In this document: positions 33,109 through 42,128 of the stretch, one piece after another
Position numbering within the stretch: the stretch's first letter is position 1
How the letters are laid out: each line of letters opens with the position of its first letter
Source of the DNA: DASUAL01 sp035763805
Lineage (GTDB): Bacteria; Gemmatimonadota; Gemmatimonadetes; Gemmatimonadales; GWC2-71-9
DNA length: 64,000 bases
Reading direction: 5' to 3'
NCBI GenBank assembly: GCA_035763805.1
Contig: DASUAL010000092.1
Coordinates: forward strand, 31,610-95,609
Notes under the pieces: model-generated
What the model was told of the DNA's origin: nothing
Seen by the model: only the letters and a program-made list of their open reading frames with translations
The model's database searches: none
Position numbers and translations under genes: made by a program

Positions 33109-35807
33109 TCGGGGCTGCCGCGGTCTCGGCCATGCTGCTGCAGTCCGCGGGGGTCGAAGCGTCCACCCTGCGCCATGACAACGGGCTCCTCCCTCCCACC
33201 GTGACGGCGCTGGGGGTGAATCGATCGCCGTCGCTCGACGGCCAGCTGGACGACCCGGCCTGGGCGCTGGCCGCGCCGATCACCGAGCTGCTCCAGAGCG
33301 ACCCCGATGAGGGGGCGCCCGTTTCCGAGTACACGGAGGTGCGGGTCCTCTATGCCGCAGACGCCCTGTACGTCGGCGCGCGACTATTCGACGCGGAGCC
33401 GCACGGCATCGTGAGCCGGCTCGGTCGCCGCGACGCGTCCACGCACAGCGACGAGTTCCGACTGCTGCTGGACAGCTATCACGATCATCGGACGGCATTT
33501 GAGTTCATCGTGAACCCTGCGGGCGCGAAAAAGGATGTCTTACGGGCAGGCGACGGCAGCTCCTCCGACCGGTCGTGGGACCCCGTGTGGGAGGCGGCCA
33601 CGTCGGTCGACTCGCTCGGGTGGACCGTCGAGCTCCGGATCCCCTTCTCGCAGCTCCGGTTCTCGCAGGCACCGGAACAGGTCTGGGGCGTTCGTTTCGG
33701 GCGTTGGATCGAGCGGAAGAACGAGCTCGCCCTGTTTCCCTTCGTTGCGAAAACCGAGAGCGGGCTTGCCTCGCGCTTCGCCCACCTGGTGGGACTCCAC
33801 CGCATTGCGGCACCCAAGCGCCTCGAACTCCTCCCCTACGGGGTCGGACGCGGTAGCTACGATCAGCCCGAGGACGCGGGCAACCCCTTCGACGACGGCA
33901 GCACCTATTTCGGCAGCGCCGGGCTGGACCTGAAGTACGGGCTCAGCTCGAACTTGACGCTCGACGTGACCGTCAACCCGGACTTTGGACAGGTAGAGTT
34001 GGACCCGGCATACGTCAACCTCACGGACTTCGAGCAGTTCCTCGACGAGCACAGACCGTTCTTCGTCGAAGGGACGGAGATCTTCGCGTTCGGGGGGGAC
34101 GGCGGTGGGGTCAATCATTTCAGCGCCACGCCGCTGTTCCTCTACTCCCGGCGCATCGGGCGTCCCCCGCAGGGGGAGCCGACCTCTTCCGGAGATTTTG
34201 AGGACGTCCCTACGAGCACGACCATCGTCAGCGCCGCAAAGCTCACCGGCCAAACGGCCGACGGCTGGTCGGTGGGCATCCTCAACGCGGTGACCGCGCG
34301 CGAGCAGGCGAGCGTTGCCAACGTCGAGACCGGCGCCCGCTACCGGGACGAGGTCGAGCCGCCGACCAATTACTTCGCCAGCCGTCTCAAGCGGGACTCC
34401 CACGACGGCAACACCAGCGTCGGATTGCTCGCCACGGCCGTGAACCGCCGGCTCCATGCGCCCGCGCTCGATTTCCTGCCGACGGCCGCCTACGCCGCCG
34501 GCGTGGATTTCTTCCACCGCTGGGGCAGGAGCACCTACACGCTGGCCGCCAGCCTGGGCGGATCGTCCATACAGGGCGACCCGCTGGCCATCCAGGAGGC
34601 GCAGCTCTCCTCCAACCGCTACTTCCAACGTCCCGACGCGAAAAGCTTTCGCTACGTGGCGGGCCGGACCTCCCTCGCCGGCATCACCGCGGACTTTTAC
34701 ATCAACAAGGTCGCCGGGAACTGGCGTTGGGGGATGGCAGCGAGCACCACCACGCCCGGGTTCGAAGTGAACGACTTCGGTTTCCAGAAGCGCGTCGACC
34801 GGATCTCGGCGGCCGCCTCGCTCGGCCGCCGCTGGACCCGACCCGGCAAGCTGTTCCGGCAGGCGAACGCGTATCTCACGCTCGGCCCGAGTTGGAACTA
34901 CGACGGCGATCCCATCCAGGGCACTGCCGGCGCGTTTGGTTTCGCGCAGTTCCGAAACTTTTGGTCGTTCAACTGGGGTGCACAGTACCAGGCCGCGGCC
35001 GTTGACGACCGGCTCACCAGAGGCGGCCCGCTCGCCCATAAACCAGCCGGGTGGTACGCGAGCGGCGAGCTCACCACCGACACCCGAAAGCGGATGAGCG
35101 GCTACGCATTCGCTTCGCTCGCCGGCAACCAGGCGGGCGGCTGGCTCCTAGACGTGCTCCCACAGGTCACGCTCCGGCCCAGCGCGGCGCTGTCGCTCAG
35201 TCTCGCGACCGGATATCTCGCAGGTCACGACGTGGCGCAATTCGTCACCCGAGTGCGCGACACCACGGCCGGCGCCACGCTAGGCAGGCGTTACGTCTTC
35301 GCAGACCTACGCCAACACAGCGGCTATGTGACGTTGCGCGCGAATGCCACGTTCTCGCCGGGCCTCAGCTTCGAGCTGTACGCCCAGCCGTTCGCATTCG
35401 CCGCGGAGTACGGCGGCTTCAAAGAGTTGCGGGCGCGCAAGACATTTTCCTTCAGCACGTACGGCCGCGACGACGGCTCGACCGTCGCACCGGGCGACAC
35501 TACCGTGTGCGGCGGGGCCGGCCCGAAGGAGTGCCTGGGCATCGACCCTGACGGGGAGGCCGGACCGGCGAAGAAATTCGCGCTCTACAACCCCGATTTC
35601 CGCACGCGCGCGCTGAGCATCAAGGCCGTGCTGCGCTGGGAGTACCGCCCGGGCTCGACGATGTTCATCGTGTGGACCCAAAGCCGCTCGGGCTACTTCC
35701 CGTTCGAGAGCAGCTTCGCGGTGCGTCGCGATATCTGGCGGGAACTGTTCCTCGACCGGCCCACCAACGTCCTCCTCGTGAAGCTCAACTATTGGATGAG
35801 CCTGTGA
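33105..35807 (+). CDS. DUF5916 outer-membrane protein with CBM9-like N-terminal domain
   Basis: A 900-aa protein. After a short signal-like N-terminus there is a carbohydrate-binding family 9-like domain (~35-215: SLDGQLDDPAWALA, LYVGARLFD, VELRIPFSQLRF), then a long beta-barrel region of the DUF5916 family (LLPYGVGRG, LDVTVNPDFGQVE, FFVEGTEIFAFG). Ends WMSL. It is translationally coupled to the glycosyltransferase, which ties an outer-membrane, sugar-binding barrel to this glycan system. It could be the exit pore, a surface anchor or a receptor. Its stop overlaps the convergent gene by 19 nt. Confidence 0.85.
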   Translation: MIGAAAVSAMLLQSAGVEASTLRHDNGLLPPTVTALGVNRSPSLDGQLDDPAWALAAPITELLQSDPDEGAPVSEYTEVRVLYAADALYVGARLFDAEPHGIVSRLGRRDASTHSDEFRLLLDSYHDHRTAFEFIVNPAGAKKDVLRAGDGSSSDRSWDPVWEAATSVDSLGWTVELRIPFSQLRFSQAPEQVWGVRFGRWIERKNELALFPFVAKTESGLASRFAHLVGLHRIAAPKRLELLPYGVGRGSYDQPEDAGNPFDDGSTYFGSAGLDLKYGLSSNLTLDVTVNPDFGQVELDPAYVNLTDFEQFLDEHRPFFVEGTEIFAFGGDGGGVNHFSATPLFLYSRRIGRPPQGEPTSSGDFEDVPTSTTIVSAAKLTGQTADGWSVGILNAVTAREQASVANVETGARYRDEVEPPTNYFASRLKRDSHDGNTSVGLLATAVNRRLHAPALDFLPTAAYAAGVDFFHRWGRSTYTLAASLGGSSIQGDPLAIQEAQLSSNRYFQRPDAKSFRYVAGRTSLAGITADFYINKVAGNWRWGMAASTTTPGFEVNDFGFQKRVDRISAAASLGRRWTRPGKLFRQANAYLTLGPSWNYDGDPIQGTAGAFGFAQFRNFWSFNWGAQYQAAAVDDRLTRGGPLAHKPAGWYASGELTTDTRKRMSGYAFASLAGNQAGGWLLDVLPQVTLRPSAALSLSLATGYLAGHDVAQFVTRVRDTTAGATLGRRYVFADLRQHSGYVTLRANATFSPGLSFELYAQPFAFAAEYGGFKELRARKTFSFSTYGRDDGSTVAPGDTTVCGGAGPKECLGIDPDGEAGPAKKFALYNPDFRTRALSIKAVLRWEYRPGSTMFIVWTQSRSGYFPFESSFAVRRDIWRELFLDRPTNVLLVKLNYWMSL

Positions 35808-37273
35808 GAACCCGTCGGGCTTTCCGTGAGCCCTCGGGCCAGATCGACCAGGACCCAGTAGGGCGGCGGGTATCCCTCCTCGCGCGTCAGTCGCGCCGCT
35901 TGCTCGCTCACGTGCCCGGCGACGCGTCGCTGATGAATCGTAAAACTGCGGTTACGTAGCGCCGCCGCAGGCGACATCCCTTCCGGGATCGGGCCCCTGC
36001 GGCCCACTCGTTCGAGCATCCAACTGTAAAGCTTAGACACCCGCGCGACCGGCAAGACGTACCAGGGATAGGACAGCACCATCCCTGCCTCGGCCTGCTC
36101 GAGCAGCGCGTCGACTGCCGCGTTGTCCACGTGATCCTTGAACAGCCACTCCGCATCGCGCCATTCCGCGACCACGACCAGCTGAGGGTCGTACTCCAGG
36201 TCGGAGGGCTCCTGCGTCTTGAAATGCCGCACGCCGAAGGACGCCAGCCAGCGGCGCAGGCCGGCCCGGGACATCGTGGAGATGCCCATCCAGAGCTCGA
36301 CACCTACCTCGCGATAGACCGACGACGCCACCTCGGAGCAGAACTGTTTCGAGGGGTCGTCGTAATTCATCTCGAAATCGTAGGGGATGTGACCCGCCCG
36401 AGCGCGCTCGAGCGCCAGCGACGCGGCTCGGTGCGGCAGCATCGGCTCTGTGGAGAGCTGCGGCAGATCGTGCCGCAGCCGCAGCACCATGATCCGCAGC
36501 TTTTTGTCGCGCAGGTACTCATCGGCGGTCGCGACCGCCACGCCCTTCTCGATGTGCGCCTGTATCACCGACGCGGCGCGGGAAGCCTCATCGACGTGCA
36601 CCAGCCCGATGTGGGAGAAATTGCCGGGGTAGTCGCTGCCGCGGGCGATCAGCGCGGACGTGGGATAGCCGCCACGCGAGACCAACATGTCGCCCGAGTG
36701 GATGGTGACGCCGTGCACTTGGACGGCGGGCGTCGCCGACGGCTCGTGCGATCCCTGCACCAGCGTGACGATGCGGTCGGGATGTTGCAGCATCACCTCT
36801 TCGACGGCCGCTCGGCTGCCATAGAGCGACCGGTAGAGGCGTTCGCGGGCCGGCCGGCTGGTCAGATCCCAGCGGCGCGACTGCCACTTGACCGCGTCGC
36901 GCAGGCGGCTGTGCAGCCGGACATAGTCTCCCACCAGGCTGGGACAGGAGGCCACGTAAGGGGCGAGCGCAACGAAGCGGGCTTCCAGGGAGTCGAGCCC
37001 GGGATCGCCGGGGCCGACGACGCGGGCCAGCAGCGCGTCCGTGGCGGCGCCCAACGCCGCCATGCGCCGCGTGGTGGGCGCGCCGGAGCCGTCGCACGCG
37101 GTACGCCGGGCCCGCACGTACGTCGCCTCGAGCGCTTGCCAGAGAGAGTCCTCGTTCCACGCAAAGCTGCCGCCGTGCTCCGGCGCGTCCGGCACCGACG
37201 GCTCCGCCTCGGGAAGGGACCAGAGCAGCGCGGCACCCGCCAGCGCCACCGACACCGCGGAAACCGTCTTCAC
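35789..37273 (-). CDS. Permuted papain-like (YiiX/NlpC-P60-type) hydrolase
   Basis: A 494-aa protein starting at GTG with a hydrophobic N-terminal segment (VSVALAGAALLWSL), so anchored or secreted. The hydrolase signature is permuted: HSGDMLVSRGGYP, then NFSHIGLVH (probable catalytic His), and later KQFCSEVASSVY (probable catalytic Cys). YiiX/YebB-like enzymes cut amide or thioester bonds in peptidoglycan stems or lipids. It converges with the glycan operon and might process its product at the wall. An N-terminal helical domain (~30-170) is unassigned. Confidence 0.78.
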   Translation of the reverse strand: MKTVSAVSVALAGAALLWSLPEAEPSVPDAPEHGGSFAWNEDSLWQALEATYVRARRTACDGSGAPTTRRMAALGAATDALLARVVGPGDPGLDSLEARFVALAPYVASCPSLVGDYVRLHSRLRDAVKWQSRRWDLTSRPARERLYRSLYGSRAAVEEVMLQHPDRIVTLVQGSHEPSATPAVQVHGVTIHSGDMLVSRGGYPTSALIARGSDYPGNFSHIGLVHVDEASRAASVIQAHIEKGVAVATADEYLRDKKLRIMVLRLRHDLPQLSTEPMLPHRAASLALERARAGHIPYDFEMNYDDPSKQFCSEVASSVYREVGVELWMGISTMSRAGLRRWLASFGVRHFKTQEPSDLEYDPQLVVVAEWRDAEWLFKDHVDNAAVDALLEQAEAGMVLSYPWYVLPVARVSKLYSWMLERVGRRGPIPEGMSPAAALRNRSFTIHQRRVAGHVSEQAARLTREEGYPPPYWVLVDLARGLTESPTGSHRLIQ

Positions 37274-37403
37274 CGCAATACCTTGCGGCCTCCCGACTCG
37301 AACGTCAATTCCGGCGGCGACGTGGGTTTCACACAAGGTTCACGCAGGCTTCACCTGCCAGTAGCGCATTATGGAGCTGGTCCCGCTTCCCCGGAGGCTC
37401 GCC

Positions 37404-37700
37404 ATGCTCGGCACTACCCTGCTCCTGCTCCTGGCACTTTTCGGAGTTTTTGCGTTCATCCTGTTGAAGGTCGAGGGGCTCGCGCTGTTCGCTCCGAAGA
37501 GCACGGGCGCCATCGCAAACTCCGCCGCGGCATACTGCACGGGCGAGTGCCGGTTGACCGACGGCCGCTGTCCGATGACAGGCTCTCGAGAGCGCGCTTT
37601 GAACTGCCCGCTCTGGAAGTTTGTCGAGGCCGACGTCCCGACGATGCTGTACGGGAATCCGTTCGCCCACCTGCAGGCGACGGGCAGGACGGCAGCCTAG
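37404..37700 (+). CDS. Small Cys-containing membrane protein
   Basis: A 98-aa protein read from ATG 37404, preceded by GGAGG with 6-nt spacing. One transmembrane helix (TTLLLLLALFGVFAFILL) is followed by a soluble tail with four Cys in CTGECRLTDGRCPM and NCPLW, then a conserved-looking KFVEADVPTMLYGNPF. The Cys pattern could hold zinc or an iron-sulfur cluster, or form disulfides outside. It diverges from the papain-like gene and converges on the hemerythrin gene. Unrecognised family. Confidence 0.55.
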   Translation: MLGTTLLLLLALFGVFAFILLKVEGLALFAPKSTGAIANSAAAYCTGECRLTDGRCPMTGSRERALNCPLWKFVEADVPTMLYGNPFAHLQATGRTAA

Positions 37701-38161
37701 GGGTGGAGCCGCTGAGCCACCGCGGCTAGACCTTTGGCCCCGAGCAGCGCCCGGGCCGCTGGAAACAGCACCTCGTTCTCCCGGTCGATATGGGCTCGCA
37801 GGAGTTCCACGATCGCGAGCGCGATTGCGGCGACCACGTGCTCCGACCCCGGCCCGTCGAGCGCGCGACCCAGGCGCTCCTCGAGCGCGCGGAGCTCGCG
37901 GTGCTCCTGGACGAACACCGCGCTGGGCGCCAGATCTTCGAGGAGGGGGAAGAGGGCAGCTTCCTCGTTCTGATTGTGCGCTCGCACGGCAGTCGTGAGA
38001 ATCGTATGGACCTCGCGCATCGTGTCGAGGTGCGATTGCGGTGCCGCCCCGCCCTCGAGCGCCAGCGCGGCTACCTCGAGCCTCCGGAGCGCGCCGAGCG
38101 CCTCCTCGTGCTCCTCTTCGAACCTGCGCAACGGGTCGCCGGTCACGGTGTCACTACCCAT
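37697..38161 (-). CDS. Hemerythrin HHE-domain protein
   Basis: A 154-aa four-helix protein with the HHE metal-ligand pattern: EEEHEEAL, then AHNQNEEAALFP, VQEHREL, and AHIDRENEVLFP. It should bind a di-iron centre and O2 or related species. It overlaps the dehydrogenase gene by 19 nt and is the last gene of the benzoyl-CoA operon. As benzoyl-CoA reductase is destroyed by oxygen, an O2-binding protein here may protect it; that link is inferred from position only. Confidence 0.82.
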   Translation of the reverse strand: MGSDTVTGDPLRRFEEEHEEALGALRRLEVAALALEGGAAPQSHLDTMREVHTILTTAVRAHNQNEEAALFPLLEDLAPSAVFVQEHRELRALEERLGRALDGPGSEHVVAAIALAIVELLRAHIDRENEVLFPAARALLGAKGLAAVAQRLHP

Positions 38162-39165
38162 CTGACCCCCTGCCCGCGCCGCAGCCGGTCCAGCCCCTCG
38201 TTGATGGCCGCGAGCGGCACGGTGCCGCTCACGATCGGGTCGAGCTTGATCTTCCCTGCGCGCACGAGCGCGAGAATCTCGGGGTACTCCCCCGCGCCGC
38301 ATCCCAGGCTGCCCGCGATCTCCAGCTCGTAGTACATCAGCCGCGCGGCCGACAGCTTCACCGGCTCGTGCGAGTAGCCGATCACGCAGAGCCGGCCACC
38401 GCGCCGCAGCAGGCCGAACGCGAGCTCGATCGTGCCGGGGGTGCCGATCACCTCGAACGCCACGTCCACCCCGCCGTCCGTGAGCTTGCGGACCGCCTTG
38501 TCCACCCGCTCCACGGCGCGCGGATTGACCGTCTCCGCGGCGCCGAGGGCGCCGGCGAGCTGCAGGCGCTCGTCGTTCACGTCCACCGCGACCACGCGCG
38601 CGCCGGCAGCGGCGGCACACTGGATCACGTTGAGGCCCACGCCACCGCACCCCACCACGGCCACGGTGTCTCCCATCCGAACCCGCCCGCGGTGCTTGAC
38701 CGCGTGATAGGGCGTCGAGATCGCGTCCGCGATCACGCACGCACGGTCGAGCGGGATGTCGCCGGGAACGGGCACGAGGTCCTTGGATGGCACGGCGATG
38801 TATTCGGCGTAGGCGCCGTCCACGTTGTTGCCCAGCATCACGAGGCTGCTGCACAGGTTCTCGCGCCCCTGGCGGCAGAACGCGCACCGCCCGCACGACA
38901 GCACCGCGGGGATGAGTACTCGGTCGCCCACCGCGCAGCCGTTCCCGCCAGGGCCGAGCGCCGCGACGGTGCCTGCCGCCTCGTGTCCGAGGATGAGGGG
39001 CGGCGGCTTGAACGTCTCGACGCCGTGGTCGATGTAGTGGAGGTCGGTGTGGCACAGCCCGCAGCCGACGACCTTGATCAGGACTTCCCCCACCGCGAGC
39101 GTGGGGAGCGGCACGTCGGCGAGCTCGAGCGGGCGGTGGGGCCCGCGGAACAGCGCGGCCTTCAT
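38143..39165 (-). CDS. had: 6-hydroxycyclohex-1-ene-1-carbonyl-CoA dehydrogenase (zinc alcohol dehydrogenase family)
   Basis: A 340-aa medium-chain zinc dehydrogenase. The catalytic zinc site is GCGLCHTDLH with GHEAAG; the structural zinc lobe has CGRCAFCRQGRENLC; the NAD-binding loop is VVGCGGVGLN. The family alone is generic, but the gene overlaps the benzoyl-CoA reductase ATPase gene by 4 nt and lies in a complete set of pathway genes, so the Had/BzdX step (oxidation of the 6-hydroxy-ene-CoA to the 6-oxo form with NAD) is the expected role. Confidence 0.88.
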   Translation of the reverse strand: MKAALFRGPHRPLELADVPLPTLAVGEVLIKVVGCGLCHTDLHYIDHGVETFKPPPLILGHEAAGTVAALGPGGNGCAVGDRVLIPAVLSCGRCAFCRQGRENLCSSLVMLGNNVDGAYAEYIAVPSKDLVPVPGDIPLDRACVIADAISTPYHAVKHRGRVRMGDTVAVVGCGGVGLNVIQCAAAAGARVVAVDVNDERLQLAGALGAAETVNPRAVERVDKAVRKLTDGGVDVAFEVIGTPGTIELAFGLLRRGGRLCVIGYSHEPVKLSAARLMYYELEIAGSLGCGAGEYPEILALVRAGKIKLDPIVSGTVPLAAINEGLDRLRRGQGVRWVVTP

Positions 39166-40001
39166 GCGGCTCCTTCACCCGTCGCGACGGGGGCGGTGGC
39201 CGCCTCGGCCGCGAGCCGCCGCAGGCGGCGTTGGCCCAGCAACGCGGCGCCGAACGCCGCCGTGAACTGCACGAGCTCACCCGGCGGCACGTTGACTGCC
39301 GCCCCGAGCGCGCTCCGGACCACATCCGCCATGCGCTCGAAGCGCAGGATGCCCCCGATGAGCGTGTACTCCGGCTCCATGCGCACCCGTTTCATGAGCT
39401 GCACCGAACGGTCCACCAGCGAGACGATCGCCCCGTGCATGATGTCGGCGGGGGCCGCTCCCTCGGAGAGCTGGTTGATCACCTCCGACTCGGCGAACAC
39501 GGCGCATACGCCGGAGATCGGCACGGGGTTCTTCGATGTTGCGACGAGCGGCCCAATCTCCGCCGTCGTGTAGCCCAGATAGCGGGCCGTCTTCTCGAGG
39601 AACGCGCCGGTGCCAGCCGCGCACTTGTCGTTCAGGCGGAAGCTCTGGACCTTCCCGTCGGCGCCCAGCCGGCTCGCCTTCATCGTGTGGCCGCCCACGT
39701 CGAGCACCGTGCGCGTGCCGGGGAACAGGTGAGTCGCGCCGCGGCCGGCGGCGGTCAGGTCGGTGACGGCGACGTCGCCGATCGCCGTCTGGTGGCGACC
39801 GAAGCCGGTCGTGACCGTATAGGCCACGTCGGAGCGCGCGATCCCGGCCGCATCGAGCGCGCGCGCGAACGCCCGCTCGGCGGCCTGGGAGAGCTTGAAC
39901 CCGGTCGACTCCATGGCCTGGCCCAAGATCGTCCCGTCAGCCGCGACCACCACGGCCTTCGTGTAAGTGGAGCCGATGTCGATCCCGGCGGTGCGGGTCA
40001 T
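39162..40001 (-). CDS. bzdQ: Benzoyl-CoA reductase ATPase subunit, BzdQ-like
   Basis: A 279-aa ASKHA-fold ATPase of the BcrAD/BadFG/HgdC family. It has the phosphate-binding GIDIGSTYTK, DVGGHTMK, and the helix-cluster-helix motif DKCAAGTGAFL, whose Cys binds a [4Fe-4S] cluster bridging two ATPase subunits; a second ligand lies in GVCAVFAESEV. ATP hydrolysis drives electrons to the catalytic subunits. Compact size like its partner fits the Azoarcus (Bzd) subtype rather than the larger BcrA. It overlaps the other ATPase gene by ATGA. The Q versus P label rests on gene order. Confidence 0.88.
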   Translation of the reverse strand: MTRTAGIDIGSTYTKAVVVAADGTILGQAMESTGFKLSQAAERAFARALDAAGIARSDVAYTVTTGFGRHQTAIGDVAVTDLTAAGRGATHLFPGTRTVLDVGGHTMKASRLGADGKVQSFRLNDKCAAGTGAFLEKTARYLGYTTAEIGPLVATSKNPVPISGVCAVFAESEVINQLSEGAAPADIMHGAIVSLVDRSVQLMKRVRMEPEYTLIGGILRFERMADVVRSALGAAVNVPPGELVQFTAAFGAALLGQRRLRRLAAEAATAPVATGEGAA

Positions 40002-40816
40002 GCGCGCTCCCGGGCGGGTCCGGCCGGCGCGCGGCCGGCCGCGATGCGGTCGAGGGCGAACAGGGCCGCCCCGATCGCCCCGATGAAGTGCGACTCGTCG
40101 CTCACGTTGACGGTGAGGCCGAGCCGCCGGTTGAGGGTCTCGACCATGGCGCGGTTCTTCGTCACACCGCCGGTGAACGTGACCTCCTGCTCGATGCCGA
40201 CCCGGCGGAGCAGCCCGATCGAGCGCGCGGCGATCGACTCGTGGACGCCCAGCAGGATGTCCTCGATCTTCTTGCCCTTGCCGAGCCACGACAGCACCTC
40301 CGACTCGGCGAACACCGTGCACGTGGTGCTGATCTTCACGGCGCGCTCGCCCCGCAGCGCCGTCGGCCCGAGCTCGGCGAGGGGGAGCTCGAGCGCCACC
40401 GCGGCCGCGCCGAGGAACCGACCCGTGCCGGCCGCGCACTTGTCGTTCATGCAGAAGTCCACGATCTCCCCGGTCGGCGCCACGCGGATCGCCTTCGTGT
40501 CCTGCCCGCCCATGTCGAGCACCGTGCGTGTGCGCGGGAACAGGTGCACGGCCCCGCGCGCATGGCAGCTGATCTCGGTGACCTGCGCGTTGCCGAACGT
40601 CACCTTGTAACGGCCGTACCCGGTTCCCACGACGAACTCGACCTCTTCCTCGCGCAGGTCGCCGCTCGCGAGCGCCTCGCGGAACGCCGCGTCGGCCGCC
40701 CGCATCACGTTGGCCCCGGTGTCGGCGAGCGAGCGGCCCACGATCCGCCGGGCCTCGTCGACGACGATCGCTTTCGTCTGCGTGGAACCGACGTCCACGC
40801 CCGCCGCGTACGCCAT
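39998..40816 (-). CDS. bzdP: Benzoyl-CoA reductase ATPase subunit, BzdP-like
   Basis: A 272-aa partner of the preceding subunit in the same ASKHA family: AGVDVGSTQTK, DMGGQDTK, cluster motif DKCAAGTGRFL, and STTCTVFAESEV. The two ATPases form the heterodimeric activator that passes ferredoxin electrons to the D-component at the cost of two ATP per electron pair. Gene order N-O-P-Q matches the Azoarcus operon. A 2-hydroxyacyl-CoA dehydratase activator is the family alternative, but that is normally one homodimeric gene. Confidence 0.88.
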   Translation of the reverse strand: MAYAAGVDVGSTQTKAIVVDEARRIVGRSLADTGANVMRAADAAFREALASGDLREEEVEFVVGTGYGRYKVTFGNAQVTEISCHARGAVHLFPRTRTVLDMGGQDTKAIRVAPTGEIVDFCMNDKCAAGTGRFLGAAAVALELPLAELGPTALRGERAVKISTTCTVFAESEVLSWLGKGKKIEDILLGVHESIAARSIGLLRRVGIEQEVTFTGGVTKNRAMVETLNRRLGLTVNVSDESHFIGAIGAALFALDRIAAGRAPAGPARERA

Positions 40817-40825
40817 GCGTGCCTC

Positions 40826-42121
40826 CTACGACGCGGTCGCCTGGTGACGCCGCGCCGCCAGCCCCTCGAAGAACGCGTCGATGCGGTTCTTCATCTGCGC
40901 CTCCGACACCACGCGCCGGTCCATCATATCCGACTCGACGAACAGACTGGGCACGTCGCGCAGCGCCATCACCGCCCGCCGCGTGTCGGCGAGCCCCGTC
41001 GACACCGTGCGGCAGCTCTTGATGGGGTGGTACACGACCCCGTCCGCAGCGTGGGTGTCGATCATCTCGGCCAGCGCCTCCGTCTGGAAGAACATGCTGT
41101 CCATCGCGTGACGCACGCCGAGCAGCACGCCCTCGGCCAGACTCTCGAGCGGGCGCGCGAGGTCGTAGGCGAACCCGAGATTCGCCCCGCCCGACGCGAA
41201 CCGCAGGTACGTCGAGTTCACGAACACGCCGCCCCAGTCGGTGAACAGCTCGCTGAAGCGGCGGAAGATGGGATAGCACGGCACGCCGACGAAGATGAGA
41301 CGCCACTGCTCCTCGATGGCGGTCCCGATGCCGTGCTCGGCCTTGTACGCCATCTCGTCGACCAGGTCACGGAAGAACGCCGCGCCCTCGGGCGTGCCCC
41401 GGAACCCGTTCGCCACGCCGAGGTAGATCGTGCCGTCCGAGAGCGCGTTGAAGACCGCGGGCCGGCTGCGGTTGAGCTCGAGCACGCGCTGCCACCCGGC
41501 GCTGAGCCCATTGGCGTGGCCCAGGTGCTCGCGCAGCCGGTCGACGTCGAAGCGCCGCCCCGACACCCGCTCGCACAAGGCGATCAGCTCGCCGAGCTGC
41601 GCCTCCACGTAGCGCCGGTCCAGCTCGAAGTCGTCGCTGCCGCGCGGACTCGCGAGCCCCGCTCCCCGCGAGCCGGGCACGTCGAGCGTGAACACCGGCA
41701 CCCCGTACATCCGCTCCCAGATCTCCCCCCACTTGATGTAGGTGTTGCAGGCATTGGTGCAGATCGCGAGCGCCGGCCTGGGGATCTTCCCCATCGGGTG
41801 GGCGCCACCGCGCAGCTGCGTAGCGACGTCGGCCTTCACGTACCCGCAGATGTCCGGGGAGTAGCCGTAACTCTCGGCCTCGTTCAGGTACTCGTGCGCC
41901 ACGCGCCGCACGGCGGACTGCAGCGAATTGATCTCCGGGAACACGATGGGGAAATCGAACACCCGCAACAGCTCCGCGAGGCTGCCCATCACGAAGACGT
42001 AGGCGGCGCCGCGACCCTGCTCGGCGGCACTGGAGAGGCCCTGGAACCAGTCGCGGAACAGCTGCGCTCCCGCGGCGTTGCCGCGTCCCACGACGCTCCC
42101 ATCCGTCACCGAACCGTTCAT
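40826..42121 (-). CDS. bzdO: Benzoyl-CoA reductase catalytic-component subunit, BcrB/BzdO-like
   Basis: A 431-aa protein of the HgdB/FldB (2-hydroxyglutaryl-CoA dehydratase D-component) superfamily. Family landmarks are CTNACNTYIKWGE (cluster Cys and the CxxAC stretch), VPCYPIFRRF, HPIKSCRTVS and the C-terminal VSEAQMKNRIDAFFE, all typical of BcrB/BadE/BzdO. It builds half of the catalytic dimer that reduces the aromatic ring to cyclohexa-1,5-diene-1-carbonyl-CoA. It lies 7 nt after the sister subunit. Confidence 0.92.
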   Translation of the reverse strand: MNGSVTDGSVVGRGNAAGAQLFRDWFQGLSSAAEQGRGAAYVFVMGSLAELLRVFDFPIVFPEINSLQSAVRRVAHEYLNEAESYGYSPDICGYVKADVATQLRGGAHPMGKIPRPALAICTNACNTYIKWGEIWERMYGVPVFTLDVPGSRGAGLASPRGSDDFELDRRYVEAQLGELIALCERVSGRRFDVDRLREHLGHANGLSAGWQRVLELNRSRPAVFNALSDGTIYLGVANGFRGTPEGAAFFRDLVDEMAYKAEHGIGTAIEEQWRLIFVGVPCYPIFRRFSELFTDWGGVFVNSTYLRFASGGANLGFAYDLARPLESLAEGVLLGVRHAMDSMFFQTEALAEMIDTHAADGVVYHPIKSCRTVSTGLADTRRAVMALRDVPSLFVESDMMDRRVVSEAQMKNRIDAFFEGLAARRHQATAS

Positions 42122-42128
42122 GGTCGCC

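Noticed and set aside
39162..41306. A 714-codon minus-strand open frame over the benzoyl-CoA ATPase genes
   Set aside because: Only the last 279 codons match a protein family. The first part is an Arg/Ala-rich shadow of the BzdP-like and BzdO-like genes; the ATGA overlap at 39998-40001 fixes the true start.
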